Positions 44,430-52,563 of a stretch of DNA of 64,000 bases are shown piece after piece. The notes below the pieces were generated by a model. It did no database searches and was not told the origin of the DNA. It saw only the letters and a list, made by a program, of their open reading frames with translations. Source of the stretch: Bryobacteraceae bacterium (GTDB taxonomy: Bacteria > Acidobacteriota > Terriglobia > Bryobacterales > Bryobacteraceae); contig JAICJH010000021.1 of NCBI GenBank assembly GCA_025928545.1, positions 26,136-90,135 of the forward strand, given 5' to 3'. Numbering within the stretch: position 1 is the first letter of the stretch; each line of letters starts with the position of its first letter. A program made the position numbers and the translations under genes.

Positions 44430-45710
44430 CTAACGGCCCTCGCCGCCGTGAGCTGACAGATCTTTGTGAACGGTATATGAGATATCGATGGGCATATCTT
44501 CCATGGATTTTACGGTGATCACCACCTGGTAATATCGGGGTAATTTCCCATCCTGCCCTTTTAGACGGCCAAAGACTTTCGCGGCGACACCGGGATCAGT
44601 GACCGCTTCAACCGCAGCCATGATGCTGGATTCGTTGGTCCCGACCAGGTAGAGAATATAGCCCGAACCATTGGTTCCGGGCGCCAGGGTGATCAGTGCA
44701 TGAGACTCGGGAAACCCGGTGTTTCCGCCCGTTTCCGAGTCCGCAATGAAACTGGGCTGACCTGGTCCGGGCGAAAGGTTTCGCACGCCATCGGTGTCGA
44801 GCGTGAATTGTCTGTTGGCGGGAATAGACTGCAGCAAGGGATTTCCCTTTGGAGAGCCAAGAAAGATCACGTTATCCATTCCGAGCTCCGGCAACGAAAC
44901 CAGATCGCTCCTTGTGACCAGCACCTTATGCGACCGGCCTGCAAAGAATTGCCCGAGCCGAAAGGCGCCGGTTGCCGTCGACACGTCCGTAAAGCCGTAT
45001 GTAGGCGTCGCTTCCGAGGCCTTCAGTGCCTGTTTGAGCGCGGCGATTTGCCGAAGATCCGCGGGATCGGTACCTTGCCCGGCAAACGGTCCGCCGACTA
45101 ATCCAGAGCCCGAAAGACCGACAAACATGGGAGCGGACAGGCAGAGAGCCAGCGGCCGGTCTGAGCCAAGCAAGGGCCGCCAGATTTCCTCAAGCATAGA
45201 CGGCAGAGCTGTCACGGCTTTCGCATCGGCCTCCGCCCGACTCAGCCGAATTCCGCTGTAGATCGCGTATCCGGAACTCAGCAGAACCAAAAACGCCGCC
45301 ACGAAGTATGCGCCTCGGGACGCCGGCGCGTGTCGCTGTTCCGCCACCGCGGGAAGAGCCTCCGCCCGGGGTCTGGGTTCGAAAGTAAGTTTAAAGCCAC
45401 CTTTCGGCAAATCTACAATGATTGGATCTTCGATTCCTTCCGTCCGGTAATATTCGGCAAGCTTCTGTCTCAGCCTGGCGCTGTGCATCCGCACCGACGA
45501 ATCCTGACGTGGATCGTAGGTTTCCGGTTTAGCCAGCGCATCCACTCCAACCGCGTACTCCTTCAGGTCGTTCGCTTCGCCCGCAAGGGATTTCTCCGCG
45601 AGATAGATCAGCAGTTCGCGTTGCGTGGCCGATCCCCGAAAAGCGCGACTCTGGAGCAACCGCTGAAGCTGCTCCTGGCTCGGCCCTTCGCTTGATGTGA
45701 TATTTTCCAC
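44430..45710 (-). CDS. Membrane-anchored winged-helix-like regulator, minus-strand member
   Basis: A 426-residue protein with an N-terminal soluble domain (1-115), one membrane helix (about 135-155, AYFVAAFLVLLSSGYAIYSG) and a large extracytoplasmic domain. The N-domain contains DLKEYAVGVDALAKPETYDPRQDSSVRMHSARLRQKLAEYY and IVDLPKGGFKLTF, reminiscent of an OmpR/ToxR-type winged helix with recognition helix RLRQKL and a GGF wing. This topology suggests a one-component sensor-regulator. The outer domain (LEEIWRPLLGSDRPLALCLSAP...) aligns with its divergent neighbour at 45949. The start is GTG with a weak ribosome site. Signal sensed is unknown. Confidence 0.6.
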   Translation of the reverse strand: MENITSSEGPSQEQLQRLLQSRAFRGSATQRELLIYLAEKSLAGEANDLKEYAVGVDALAKPETYDPRQDSSVRMHSARLRQKLAEYYRTEGIEDPIIVDLPKGGFKLTFEPRPRAEALPAVAEQRHAPASRGAYFVAAFLVLLSSGYAIYSGIRLSRAEADAKAVTALPSMLEEIWRPLLGSDRPLALCLSAPMFVGLSGSGLVGGPFAGQGTDPADLRQIAALKQALKASEATPTYGFTDVSTATGAFRLGQFFAGRSHKVLVTRSDLVSLPELGMDNVIFLGSPKGNPLLQSIPANRQFTLDTDGVRNLSPGPGQPSFIADSETGGNTGFPESHALITLAPGTNGSGYILYLVGTNESSIMAAVEAVTDPGVAAKVFGRLKGQDGKLPRYYQVVITVKSMEDMPIDISYTVHKDLSAHGGEGR

Positions 45711-45948
45711 GGTATTGCCACTTGTTCACGGGCGCGTTCGGTTTGCCCGCTGCTGGTGAGGCTACTGTGTAATGACAACACGCCGGTAACCCGCATGGCA
45801 AGTCAGCGACAGTCATTGGAAAAATGCGTTTTATGCGGTCTGACAACGGTAAAATAAGATTTATCCGCAACTAACTCCACGTCCGAGACTGTCTACGACG
45901 GCGGGCGCGCGTGGTAAGCTTAATGAAATCAGAAGGTGGTAATTCGAG
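45711..45948. promoter_or_regulatory. Divergent intergenic region holding both halves of the 36.6-kb palindrome
   Basis: A 238-base region between the two regulator genes. GCGACAGTCATT (45806-45817) and GTCCGAGACTGT (45881-45892) are exact copies of the two halves of the element at 36631-36656, here 63 bases apart and in swapped order. This fits autoregulation plus control of the TonB receptor by one or both regulators, as inference. Confidence 0.5.
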
Positions 45949-47268
45949 TTGGCTTCAACCTCGTCCAGTGGAGTCTTCGCAAGAACGTGGTCTCCCCAGT
46001 CCCCCGAAGAACGCGACTTAGTTTTGCAACAGCTGGAACGAATACTGGAAAACCCGGTATTTCGTACCAGTAAACGCTACCCTGCGCTCCTGAAATTCGT
46101 CGTCGAGCAGACGCTTGACGGTCGCACCAGCGACATTAAGGAAAGAGTGCTGGGTATCGAAGTCTTTGGGCGATCGCCGGATTACGATACGAACTCTGAC
46201 CATGTTGTGCGAACCGCCGCGGGCGAAGTACGCAAGCGGCTGGCGCAGTACTACATGGAGGCGGGGCGCGACGATGAAATTCGGATCGACGTTCCCTCCG
46301 GAAGCTACGTAGCCCAGTTCAGACTTGCTTCCGAAAATCTCAGCGAGCGGCAGCTGGCAGCCAGGGCAGCCCCGGTTCCGATGGCAGTTGTAACGCCACC
46401 TGTTGAAGTTGCACAGGTGCCGGACAGGTGGCAGTCAAGACGCATCGCCTGGATCGCGGGAATCATCTCGCTGGCGGCAAATGCACTGTTCATCATTTTC
46501 CTTGTTGGCAGCGGTCGCCTGATGCCCGGTCCCGCGTCAACACTCCAGAAATTCTGGGACCCTGTATTCAGCGCGTCAGGCCCCGTCGTCATTTGTGTTG
46601 GCCTGCGTGATGGTCGCGGAGGCGTGACGGCGCCACCTCCAGCGGGGCAAAATCCCGCGGCTCAAGCGCGGTCGGGCGGTGGAAACACCCCCCAGATCGC
46701 GGGCCTCGACGAGCCGCTGATGCATCGGGTCGGAATGGCGGATCTCCTGGCGCTCGCAAATGTCGCGAATTATGCCGGCCAACGGAAGGCCGCGTTCCGT
46801 ATCCTGAATCCCGTCTCTATAAGCTTTGCCGACTTGCGGCACGAACCCACGATACTGATTGGCGTCGGCAGCAATGACTGGACGAAGCAACTCGCGGGCA
46901 ATCTCCGGTTTAGCTTTCACACGCCCGAGGGCGCTTTCAGGCCTTTGGCAATTCTGGATAAGCAGAATCCGGGACGTAACGACTGGGTAATCCAGGAGGG
47001 CCCTCCAGCCGATACGTATAAGGATTACGCCATCGTGTCACGACTGCTGGACCCGAGGGTGGAACAGATCGTGGTGATCATCGGCGGACTTGGTCCGCAT
47101 GGCACCGAAGTGGCAGGCGAATTTGTTACCAGCGTGGACCAAATGAAGAAGCTCGACTCGTATGCTCCCTCAGACTGGAAAGGCAAAAACCTGCAGGTGG
47201 TACTTTCCACTGAAGTGGTGAAGGGCAGTTCCGGCCCTCCGAAAATCGAAGCCGCATACTTTTGGTAG
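45949..47268 (+). CDS. Membrane-anchored winged-helix-like regulator, plus-strand member
   Basis: A 439-residue paralogue of the 44430 product. N-domain: LLKFVVEQTLDGRTSDIKERVLGIEVFGRSPDYDTNSDHVVRTAAGEVRKRLAQYY and IDVPSGSYVAQF. One membrane helix is at about 165-190 (IAWIAGIISLAANALFIIFLVG). The outer domain starts LQKFWDPVFSASGPVVICVG, the same position and pattern as its neighbour (LEEIWRPLLG..RPLALCL). The start is TTG with AGAAGGTGG upstream. It has more charged and proline-rich inserts than its partner (PPPAGQNPAAQARSGGG). It could act as a homodimer or with the other member. Confidence 0.6.
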   Translation: MASTSSSGVFARTWSPQSPEERDLVLQQLERILENPVFRTSKRYPALLKFVVEQTLDGRTSDIKERVLGIEVFGRSPDYDTNSDHVVRTAAGEVRKRLAQYYMEAGRDDEIRIDVPSGSYVAQFRLASENLSERQLAARAAPVPMAVVTPPVEVAQVPDRWQSRRIAWIAGIISLAANALFIIFLVGSGRLMPGPASTLQKFWDPVFSASGPVVICVGLRDGRGGVTAPPPAGQNPAAQARSGGGNTPQIAGLDEPLMHRVGMADLLALANVANYAGQRKAAFRILNPVSISFADLRHEPTILIGVGSNDWTKQLAGNLRFSFHTPEGAFRPLAILDKQNPGRNDWVIQEGPPADTYKDYAIVSRLLDPRVEQIVVIIGGLGPHGTEVAGEFVTSVDQMKKLDSYAPSDWKGKNLQVVLSTEVVKGSSGPPKIEAAYFW

Positions 47269-47295
47269 AGCCTTAAAATTCCCGCGTGAAGCCGC

Positions 47296-48117
47296 CTACT
47301 GCTGGGGTGGCGGAACGATGGATTGCCCCCAGAGCGGATCCGTCGCATCGCAGAATGTCTCGAGCGCGTAAGAGCCAGGAGCCATCCGGTCGAATGTGTA
47401 TTCGTATTCGTGCGGAGTCACGTAGATTTTAGGATCCGACCAGATGAATTTCAGCACCAGATGCTGACCGTCGGCCGACGGAATGTACTTCTGGATCACA
47501 TGACTATCCTGCGAACGATAACCCCCGGCGGTCACGCTTCCCGGAGTCATATCGGCGGTTTCGACCACCAGAGTGTCCCCCTCAAAGTGACCGATCGAAT
47601 AGCCGGATCCTGTCGGACGCCGGACGTCCGGCGTGGGCAGCGCCCGTCCGTCAAGGTAAACATGACGCGTGGCGCCACGTTCCTGAAGGAAGACCGCTTC
47701 GTTCTTGTTCATGACCAGATGGAAGCCCTCTGAGTCATATTCCATTCCAAGCTGGGCAGCCCCGGAGAAGCGGCATGTCTGTGAACCGGTGACATAAGGC
47801 TGCCCCACTACGTGGGCTTGAGCGGGCTCAGTGGTCTGACCGCCACGGCCGCCGCCACCACGTCCACCCCTGCCACCGCCGTTGGCCATGAGAGCCTGTG
47901 CCGCGGGGGTGAGGGATGCCGGCTTGTACGTCTTGGTGAGCCCGTCAAAACTTCCGGAACCGTTTGTATCCGTGCGAACCCAATCGCCTTCCACAACCGG
48001 CGGCTTCGCTGGTGTCTGCTGCGCACCCGCGCTGCTCATTCCGATGAGTACGATCGATGCGGTGAATGCGGCCCTGCTCATCGCAGTTCGAATGGATTGC
48101 TGTCTTGTCAAAATCAT
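47296..48117 (-). CDS. Secreted protein of the GHFEGDTLV family, copy A
   Basis: A 273-residue exported protein of unknown function. After a signal peptide (AAFTASIVLIGMSSAGAQQ) come PPVVEGDWVRTDTNGSGSFDG, a Gly/Arg tract (GGGRGGRGGGGRGG), then conserved beta-strand blocks: TCRFSGAAQLGMEYDSEGFHLVM, ATRHVYLDGRALP, GYSIGHFEGDTLVVETADM, KIYVTPHEYEYTFDRM, ETFCDATDPLWGQSI. Two cysteines may form a disulfide. ATG 48117 directly abuts AAGGAG; a TTG two codons on gives better spacing and may be the real start. It shares about two thirds of its residues with the 48134 product, just 16 bases upstream. Confidence 0.75.
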   Translation of the reverse strand: MILTRQQSIRTAMSRAAFTASIVLIGMSSAGAQQTPAKPPVVEGDWVRTDTNGSGSFDGLTKTYKPASLTPAAQALMANGGGRGGRGGGGRGGQTTEPAQAHVVGQPYVTGSQTCRFSGAAQLGMEYDSEGFHLVMNKNEAVFLQERGATRHVYLDGRALPTPDVRRPTGSGYSIGHFEGDTLVVETADMTPGSVTAGGYRSQDSHVIQKYIPSADGQHLVLKFIWSDPKIYVTPHEYEYTFDRMAPGSYALETFCDATDPLWGQSIVPPPQQ

Positions 48118-48133
48118 CTCCTTGAAACTCTCG

Positions 48134-48940
48134 TTACTGCTGCGGCGGTGGCACGATCGATTGACCCCACAGCGGGTCAGTCGCATCGCAGAATGTCTCC
48201 AGGGCATAAGAACCCGGAGCCATGCGTTCAAACGTAAATTCGTACTCGTGCGGCTGTTTATATATCTTTGGGTCAACCCAGGTGAATTTGAGCACCAGGC
48301 TCTTACCGTCAGGCGATGGAATATAGCGCTGAATGGCGTGAGTCTCAGGTGTCCGATATCCGCCGGCTAAAACTGTGCCAGCCGTCATGTCGGTCGTATC
48401 GATGACGAGCGTGTCTCCCTCAAAATGACCGACGGAATAGCCGGAACCGCTCGGGGGCCGAACGGCAGCAGTCGGCAGTGTTCTTCCATCGAGGTACACG
48501 TGCCTGACCGCGCCTCTTTCCTGCATGAACACGGCGTCCTTTTGGTTCATGACCAGATGAAACCCTTCGGAGTCGTAGTCGAGACCAAGCTGAGGAGCGC
48601 CGCCGAAGCGGCAGGTCTGGGCGTTGGTGACATACGGTTGTCCTGCAACATGCGCGGGAGCGTCAGCAGAGGCCTTGCCATTACCGTTTGCTCCGCCACG
48701 CCCGCCGCGTCCGCCACCGGCAGCCATCATGGCCTGACCTTCAGGCGTGAGGGAAGCGGGTTTGTAGGTACTGGTGAGGTGGCCAAAGTCACCGGAACCG
48801 TTGGTGTCGGTCCGAACCCAATCGCCTTCCACGACGGGTGGCTTCGCCGCCGGCGTCTGCGCCTCAGTCATGCCCACAATTCCAAACAACAGCAATACAG
48901 CAGTCCCGACCGCCATGCCGCTCCCGATTGATATTGACAT
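48134..48940 (-). CDS. Secreted protein of the GHFEGDTLV family, copy B
   Basis: A 268-residue protein, close paralogue of copy A. Same start of the mature chain (KPPVVEGDWVRTDTNGSGDF), Gly/Arg tract (GGGRGGRGGANGNGK), GHFEGDTLVIDTTDM and the identical C-terminus ETFCDATDPLWGQSIVPPPQQ. The near-identity of the last 30 residues points to recent duplication. GGGAGG is before the ATG. The signature is also in the more distant gene at 48989, so three in a row encode one family. No enzyme motif recognised. Confidence 0.78.
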   Translation of the reverse strand: MSISIGSGMAVGTAVLLLFGIVGMTEAQTPAAKPPVVEGDWVRTDTNGSGDFGHLTSTYKPASLTPEGQAMMAAGGGRGGRGGANGNGKASADAPAHVAGQPYVTNAQTCRFGGAPQLGLDYDSEGFHLVMNQKDAVFMQERGAVRHVYLDGRTLPTAAVRPPSGSGYSVGHFEGDTLVIDTTDMTAGTVLAGGYRTPETHAIQRYIPSPDGKSLVLKFTWVDPKIYKQPHEYEFTFERMAPGSYALETFCDATDPLWGQSIVPPPQQ

Positions 48941-48988
48941 AAACGACGCCTCCCTCGCTGTCGTATCAAAATGCGTATCAAAACGCGC

Positions 48989-49825
48989 TTACTTTTTCTT
49001 TGGCGCTGCGGCTGGCGCCGCGGGCTTCTTGAAGTCAACCATAGTTCCCGGCTTGACCAACGCAGCCTCGGCGGCAGCTTTCAGGGCTGGCGAAAAAGTG
49101 CGCTCCACGAATGCCGTTCGATCTTCGTCATACGGATCGCAGCCAATCGCCGCGTGAGGCTCATAGTTGAGGTCGGGATACTTCGAATACCGGTATTCGT
49201 AGGTATGAGGAGTTCGGAATACCGTGGGGTCGGTCCAGGTAGATGTAACGGAGAGCATACTGCCCTTGACTATCTTGAACTGCTCGACCAGGTGGCTGTG
49301 TTCTGTCCGGAAACCACCGCCAGGAATCGCCATACGCCCGTTCTTAGCGTGGAAGCCGATGGTATCCACTATTAAGGTGTCGCCATCCCAGTGCGCGATC
49401 GAATCTCCTATAGATGTAGGATCATATATCTCCGCCGAAACGTGAGGGCGATTAAAGTAGATGTGACGGGGAGCCGTATTTGCTTCGGTGGCGATCAGAA
49501 GTTCATAACTCCCCTGGAGAAGGCCCAGCGGCCGGCCATTATCCATCAGCGCGGGCATTCCGATAGGTCTGCACCAGCGCTCCGAGATCAAATCCGCATC
49601 GCGCATCTTATCCAGGGTGGCTTTGGTGATGCTGGGGAGCAGTTCCGCCGGGGGAACACTCTTCCACGACGACGACAGTTCCCAGAAGCCGGATAGATCG
49701 TGTGGGTCAGACGGCGGCATCGCCGGCGCGCCACCCCGGCCCTGGGACCTCAAAAGTGCCACCGAGGGAATCGTCATTGCGATCACCGCTAAAGTCGCCA
49801 CGCGGGCGGACAGCCGAAACTTCAT
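48989..49825 (-). CDS. Secreted protein of the GHFEGDTLV family, distant member
   Basis: A 278-residue exported protein with the family pattern in diverged form: DLSGFWELSSSW, RWCRPIGMP, YELLIATEANTAPRHIYFNRPH, DSIAHWDGDTLIVDTIGFHAKNG (for GHFEGDTLV), LVEQFKIVKG and VFRTPHTYEYRYSKYPD. A cysteine pair (RWCRPIG, AIGCDPYDED) is kept. The C-terminus is Lys/Ala/Pro-rich and has no Gly/Arg tract; a short GRGG follows the signal. AGAGGAT precedes the ATG. It is the first gene of the three-gene minus-strand run. Confidence 0.75.
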   Translation of the reverse strand: MKFRLSARVATLAVIAMTIPSVALLRSQGRGGAPAMPPSDPHDLSGFWELSSSWKSVPPAELLPSITKATLDKMRDADLISERWCRPIGMPALMDNGRPLGLLQGSYELLIATEANTAPRHIYFNRPHVSAEIYDPTSIGDSIAHWDGDTLIVDTIGFHAKNGRMAIPGGGFRTEHSHLVEQFKIVKGSMLSVTSTWTDPTVFRTPHTYEYRYSKYPDLNYEPHAAIGCDPYDEDRTAFVERTFSPALKAAAEAALVKPGTMVDFKKPAAPAAAPKKK

Positions 49826-50271
49826 TCTTTTTATCCTCTGATTGCAGTTTTAACTACTCTGCACTCTTCGCCTTTTGGGGTGCAAGATTCCGACAGTCGG
49901 GTACGACTGAATTGTCTTACAGATCAATGATCTACCCGGGCGTCCCCCGCCGTCCCGGAGCCCGTCGCGGACGGTCAGACGAAGCGTCCGAAATTCCGTC
50001 GCGAGACTCGGTGGGCTCCTGCTCACGTTATTACGGGTGCACCGGGTCACGACAATTTCTTCCGCGGTAACAGTTCGCCCTCGGTCATGATAGAGAATCA
50101 TACCGGATCGCGCGGAGTACCGGGGCCTAGAATTTCCCACCCCGGGACTCTGTCTGACGATGTGCTGAATGGAAGAGCTCGCTCGGGTATATACTCGCCT
50201 CATGCCGGGGAAGAACTGGGAATCCCGGCATAAGGTGACCGAGCCATTTCGAATCGATACCAGGAGCTCCC
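49826..50271. promoter_or_regulatory. 446-base divergent region before the large glycosidase-like genes
   Basis: No gene found. It lies between the divergent starts of 49825 (-) and 50272 (+), so both promoters should be here. CGACAGTCGG (49891-49900) and TACGACTG nearby loosely echo the palindrome of 36631 but do not match it exactly. The gene-proximal end has AGGAG before the 50272 ATG. Confidence 0.4.
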
Positions 50272-52536
50272 ATGAAGTCCCTCGCACTGTTTCTTATCGT
50301 TGGATTTGCCACTGCCGGCGCTGACGCACAGCCGGTCTTTCACGACAGCAAAGCGCCCCAGATCGCGTTCGGAGTATCCGAAATCCGGCGTAATCTCGGG
50401 GGCAAAGGGAACGCGGTTACGGAACCCGCCATCCGCACGATGACGGGCGACCGCAGCCCTTTACGCTTCGCGATCGCTGTGGGACCCACCGAATGCAACT
50501 CCCTCGCGCAGGCGCTCGGCGCCGCCCCGCTCAAAGATACCCGCCCCCAGTCCTATGCCATCCGCAGGCAGGAGAGCAACGGCCGCACCACGATCGCAGT
50601 TCTGGGCGCCGATGCCAATGGCGCGATGTACGGTGCCCTCGATCTCGCCGAGGCCGTTCACCAGAACGCCGTGAAGGAAATTGCCAACTCGGATCATGCG
50701 GCAGGCATCGCCGAGCGTGGCATCAAGTTCAATATCGCCCTCGACCGCCGCACACCCACGTACTCCGACAACAGCGACGCCGCCCAGGCCAATATCCCGG
50801 AGATGTGGAGCATGGATTTCTGGCGGACATACCTCGACGAGATGGCGCGCGATCGTCTCAACGTGGTTTCCCTGTGGAACCTCCACCCCTTTCCGTCCAT
50901 CGTCAAAGTCCCTGAATATCCGGATATCGCGCTTAACGATGTCTGGGGCAACACCGCGCCGTTTGACCTGAACTTCAATATGAACGGCGCCGCCATGGCC
51001 CAGCCCTTCAGCCTGAAGCAGGTGGCCATCGTGAACCACATGACGATCGACGACAAAATCCGGTTTTGGCGCGATGTCATGCAGTACGGCAAAGACCGCG
51101 GCATCGACATGTACTGGTTCACCTGGAACATCTTCGTCTGGGGGACGGAAGGCAAATACGGCCTCACCGAAGACGGAAAGAATCAAAAGACCATCGACTA
51201 CTTCCGCGCCAGTGTTCGCGAAACCGTGAAAACGTATCCGCTGCTGGCGGGCATCGGCATCACGGCCGGCGAGAACATGCACTCCAAAGAAGGCCAGTTC
51301 GACCAGGAGGACTGGCTCTGGAGAAGCTATGGCGAGGGCATCCGCGACGCGCTGAAAACTCAGCCTGGTCGCGATTTTCGGCTCATCCATCGTTATCACC
51401 AGACGGGTCAGGCCCAGACCCTGAAAGCATTTAAAGACTACCCCGCCCCATTCGATTTCAGCTTCAAGTACTCGGTGGCGCATATGTACTCGGAAACAAA
51501 GCCGCCCTTTATCGAGCCGGTGCTGGAAGAGATGCCGAAGAACCTGCGGACCTGGATTGAGGTGCGGAACGACGATATCTACAGCTACCGCTGGGGTGAT
51601 CCCGAGTTCGCGCGAGCGTATGTGAAGAGCATACCGGGTCCGGATCGGATCGCAGGCTTCTTCATGGGCCCCGACGGCTACAACTGGGGGCGCGAGTTCA
51701 TTGACCGCGAGCCGGCTACGCCGCGCCAACTGGTAATGCAAAAGCAGTGGTACTCGTTCGCGCTCTGGGGACGGCTCAGCTACGAGCCGGACCTGCCGGA
51801 CTCTGTCTTTGAGAAAATGCTCGGCGCTCGCTTCCCCGGAATTCCCGCCGCCAAACTCATGCAGGGTCTGGCGGAGGCGTCCAGGATCATCCCGCAGGTG
51901 ACACGTTTCTTCTGGCGCGATCTGGACTTCCTGTGGTTCCCGGAGGGCAATATCCAGAAGGGAAACGGCACCGGATTCTTCACAGTGGCCGACTTCGCAC
52001 GCGGCCAGACGATGCCTGGAAGCGGGATTCTCAACGCCCGCCAGTGGCGGAGCCGGCTGCTGAAGGGCGCTCCCATGGAAGGCATCACGCCTTTGCAGGT
52101 GGCAGCCGCGCTCCAGGCGAATGCCGCCGCCGCGCACCGCCTGGTCGGCGAGTTGCGGCCGTTACAGAAGGACAACAGTGAACTCCGGATGACGCTCGGC
52201 GACGCGGATGCGATGGCGTTGCTGGGCGATTACTATGCGGATAAGATTCTTGCCGCCACCGACCTGCTTCTCTTTGACAGGGACGGCAAGCCGGAATACC
52301 GTGCCTCGGCCGTGAAACATCTGGAGGCGGCGCTGGCGCATTGGAAATCCTATGCCGCCATCGCCACCAGTCAATACAAGCCGCAGTTCCTCGGCCGACT
52401 TGTGCGGGTGGTGGACCTGAATGCGCTCACGGCCAGCGCCGAGGCAGATATTGCCGTTGCGCGGGACTGGCATACAGGCACCATCACAGACGACGGCGAA
52501 GGCCCGGTCAAGGGCGACACGAATTTTCGTCCGTAG
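50272..52536 (+). CDS. Secreted alpha-glucuronidase-like glycoside hydrolase
   Basis: A 754-residue exported protein (signal MKSLALFLIVGFATAGADA). An N-terminal GH20b/GH67N-like alpha-beta domain (about 20-150; LGADANGAMYGALDLAEAV) precedes a TIM-barrel-like core: KFNIALDRRTPTYSDN, YLDEMARDRLNVVSLWNLHPFPS, WFTWNIFVWG, LLAGIGITAGENM, RLIHRYHQTG, IEVRNDDIYSYRWGDP. This arrangement resembles GH67/GH115 xylan alpha-glucuronidases but overall similarity cannot be measured here. Possible acid residues are in GITAGENM and EVRNDD. The C-terminal 200 residues are helical. 27 bases separate it from a related gene. Confidence 0.7.
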   Translation: MKSLALFLIVGFATAGADAQPVFHDSKAPQIAFGVSEIRRNLGGKGNAVTEPAIRTMTGDRSPLRFAIAVGPTECNSLAQALGAAPLKDTRPQSYAIRRQESNGRTTIAVLGADANGAMYGALDLAEAVHQNAVKEIANSDHAAGIAERGIKFNIALDRRTPTYSDNSDAAQANIPEMWSMDFWRTYLDEMARDRLNVVSLWNLHPFPSIVKVPEYPDIALNDVWGNTAPFDLNFNMNGAAMAQPFSLKQVAIVNHMTIDDKIRFWRDVMQYGKDRGIDMYWFTWNIFVWGTEGKYGLTEDGKNQKTIDYFRASVRETVKTYPLLAGIGITAGENMHSKEGQFDQEDWLWRSYGEGIRDALKTQPGRDFRLIHRYHQTGQAQTLKAFKDYPAPFDFSFKYSVAHMYSETKPPFIEPVLEEMPKNLRTWIEVRNDDIYSYRWGDPEFARAYVKSIPGPDRIAGFFMGPDGYNWGREFIDREPATPRQLVMQKQWYSFALWGRLSYEPDLPDSVFEKMLGARFPGIPAAKLMQGLAEASRIIPQVTRFFWRDLDFLWFPEGNIQKGNGTGFFTVADFARGQTMPGSGILNARQWRSRLLKGAPMEGITPLQVAAALQANAAAAHRLVGELRPLQKDNSELRMTLGDADAMALLGDYYADKILAATDLLLFDRDGKPEYRASAVKHLEAALAHWKSYAAIATSQYKPQFLGRLVRVVDLNALTASAEADIAVARDWHTGTITDDGEGPVKGDTNFRP

Positions 52537-52563
52537 TCTGATGCAATCCATGGAGGGTTTTTG

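Noticed and set aside
50461..52137. 558-codon open frame antisense to the first glycosidase-like gene
   Set aside because: The sense strand has a signal peptide, a Shine-Dalgarno and a recognisable fold; the antisense frame has none and matches the codon-phase shadow expected at high GC.
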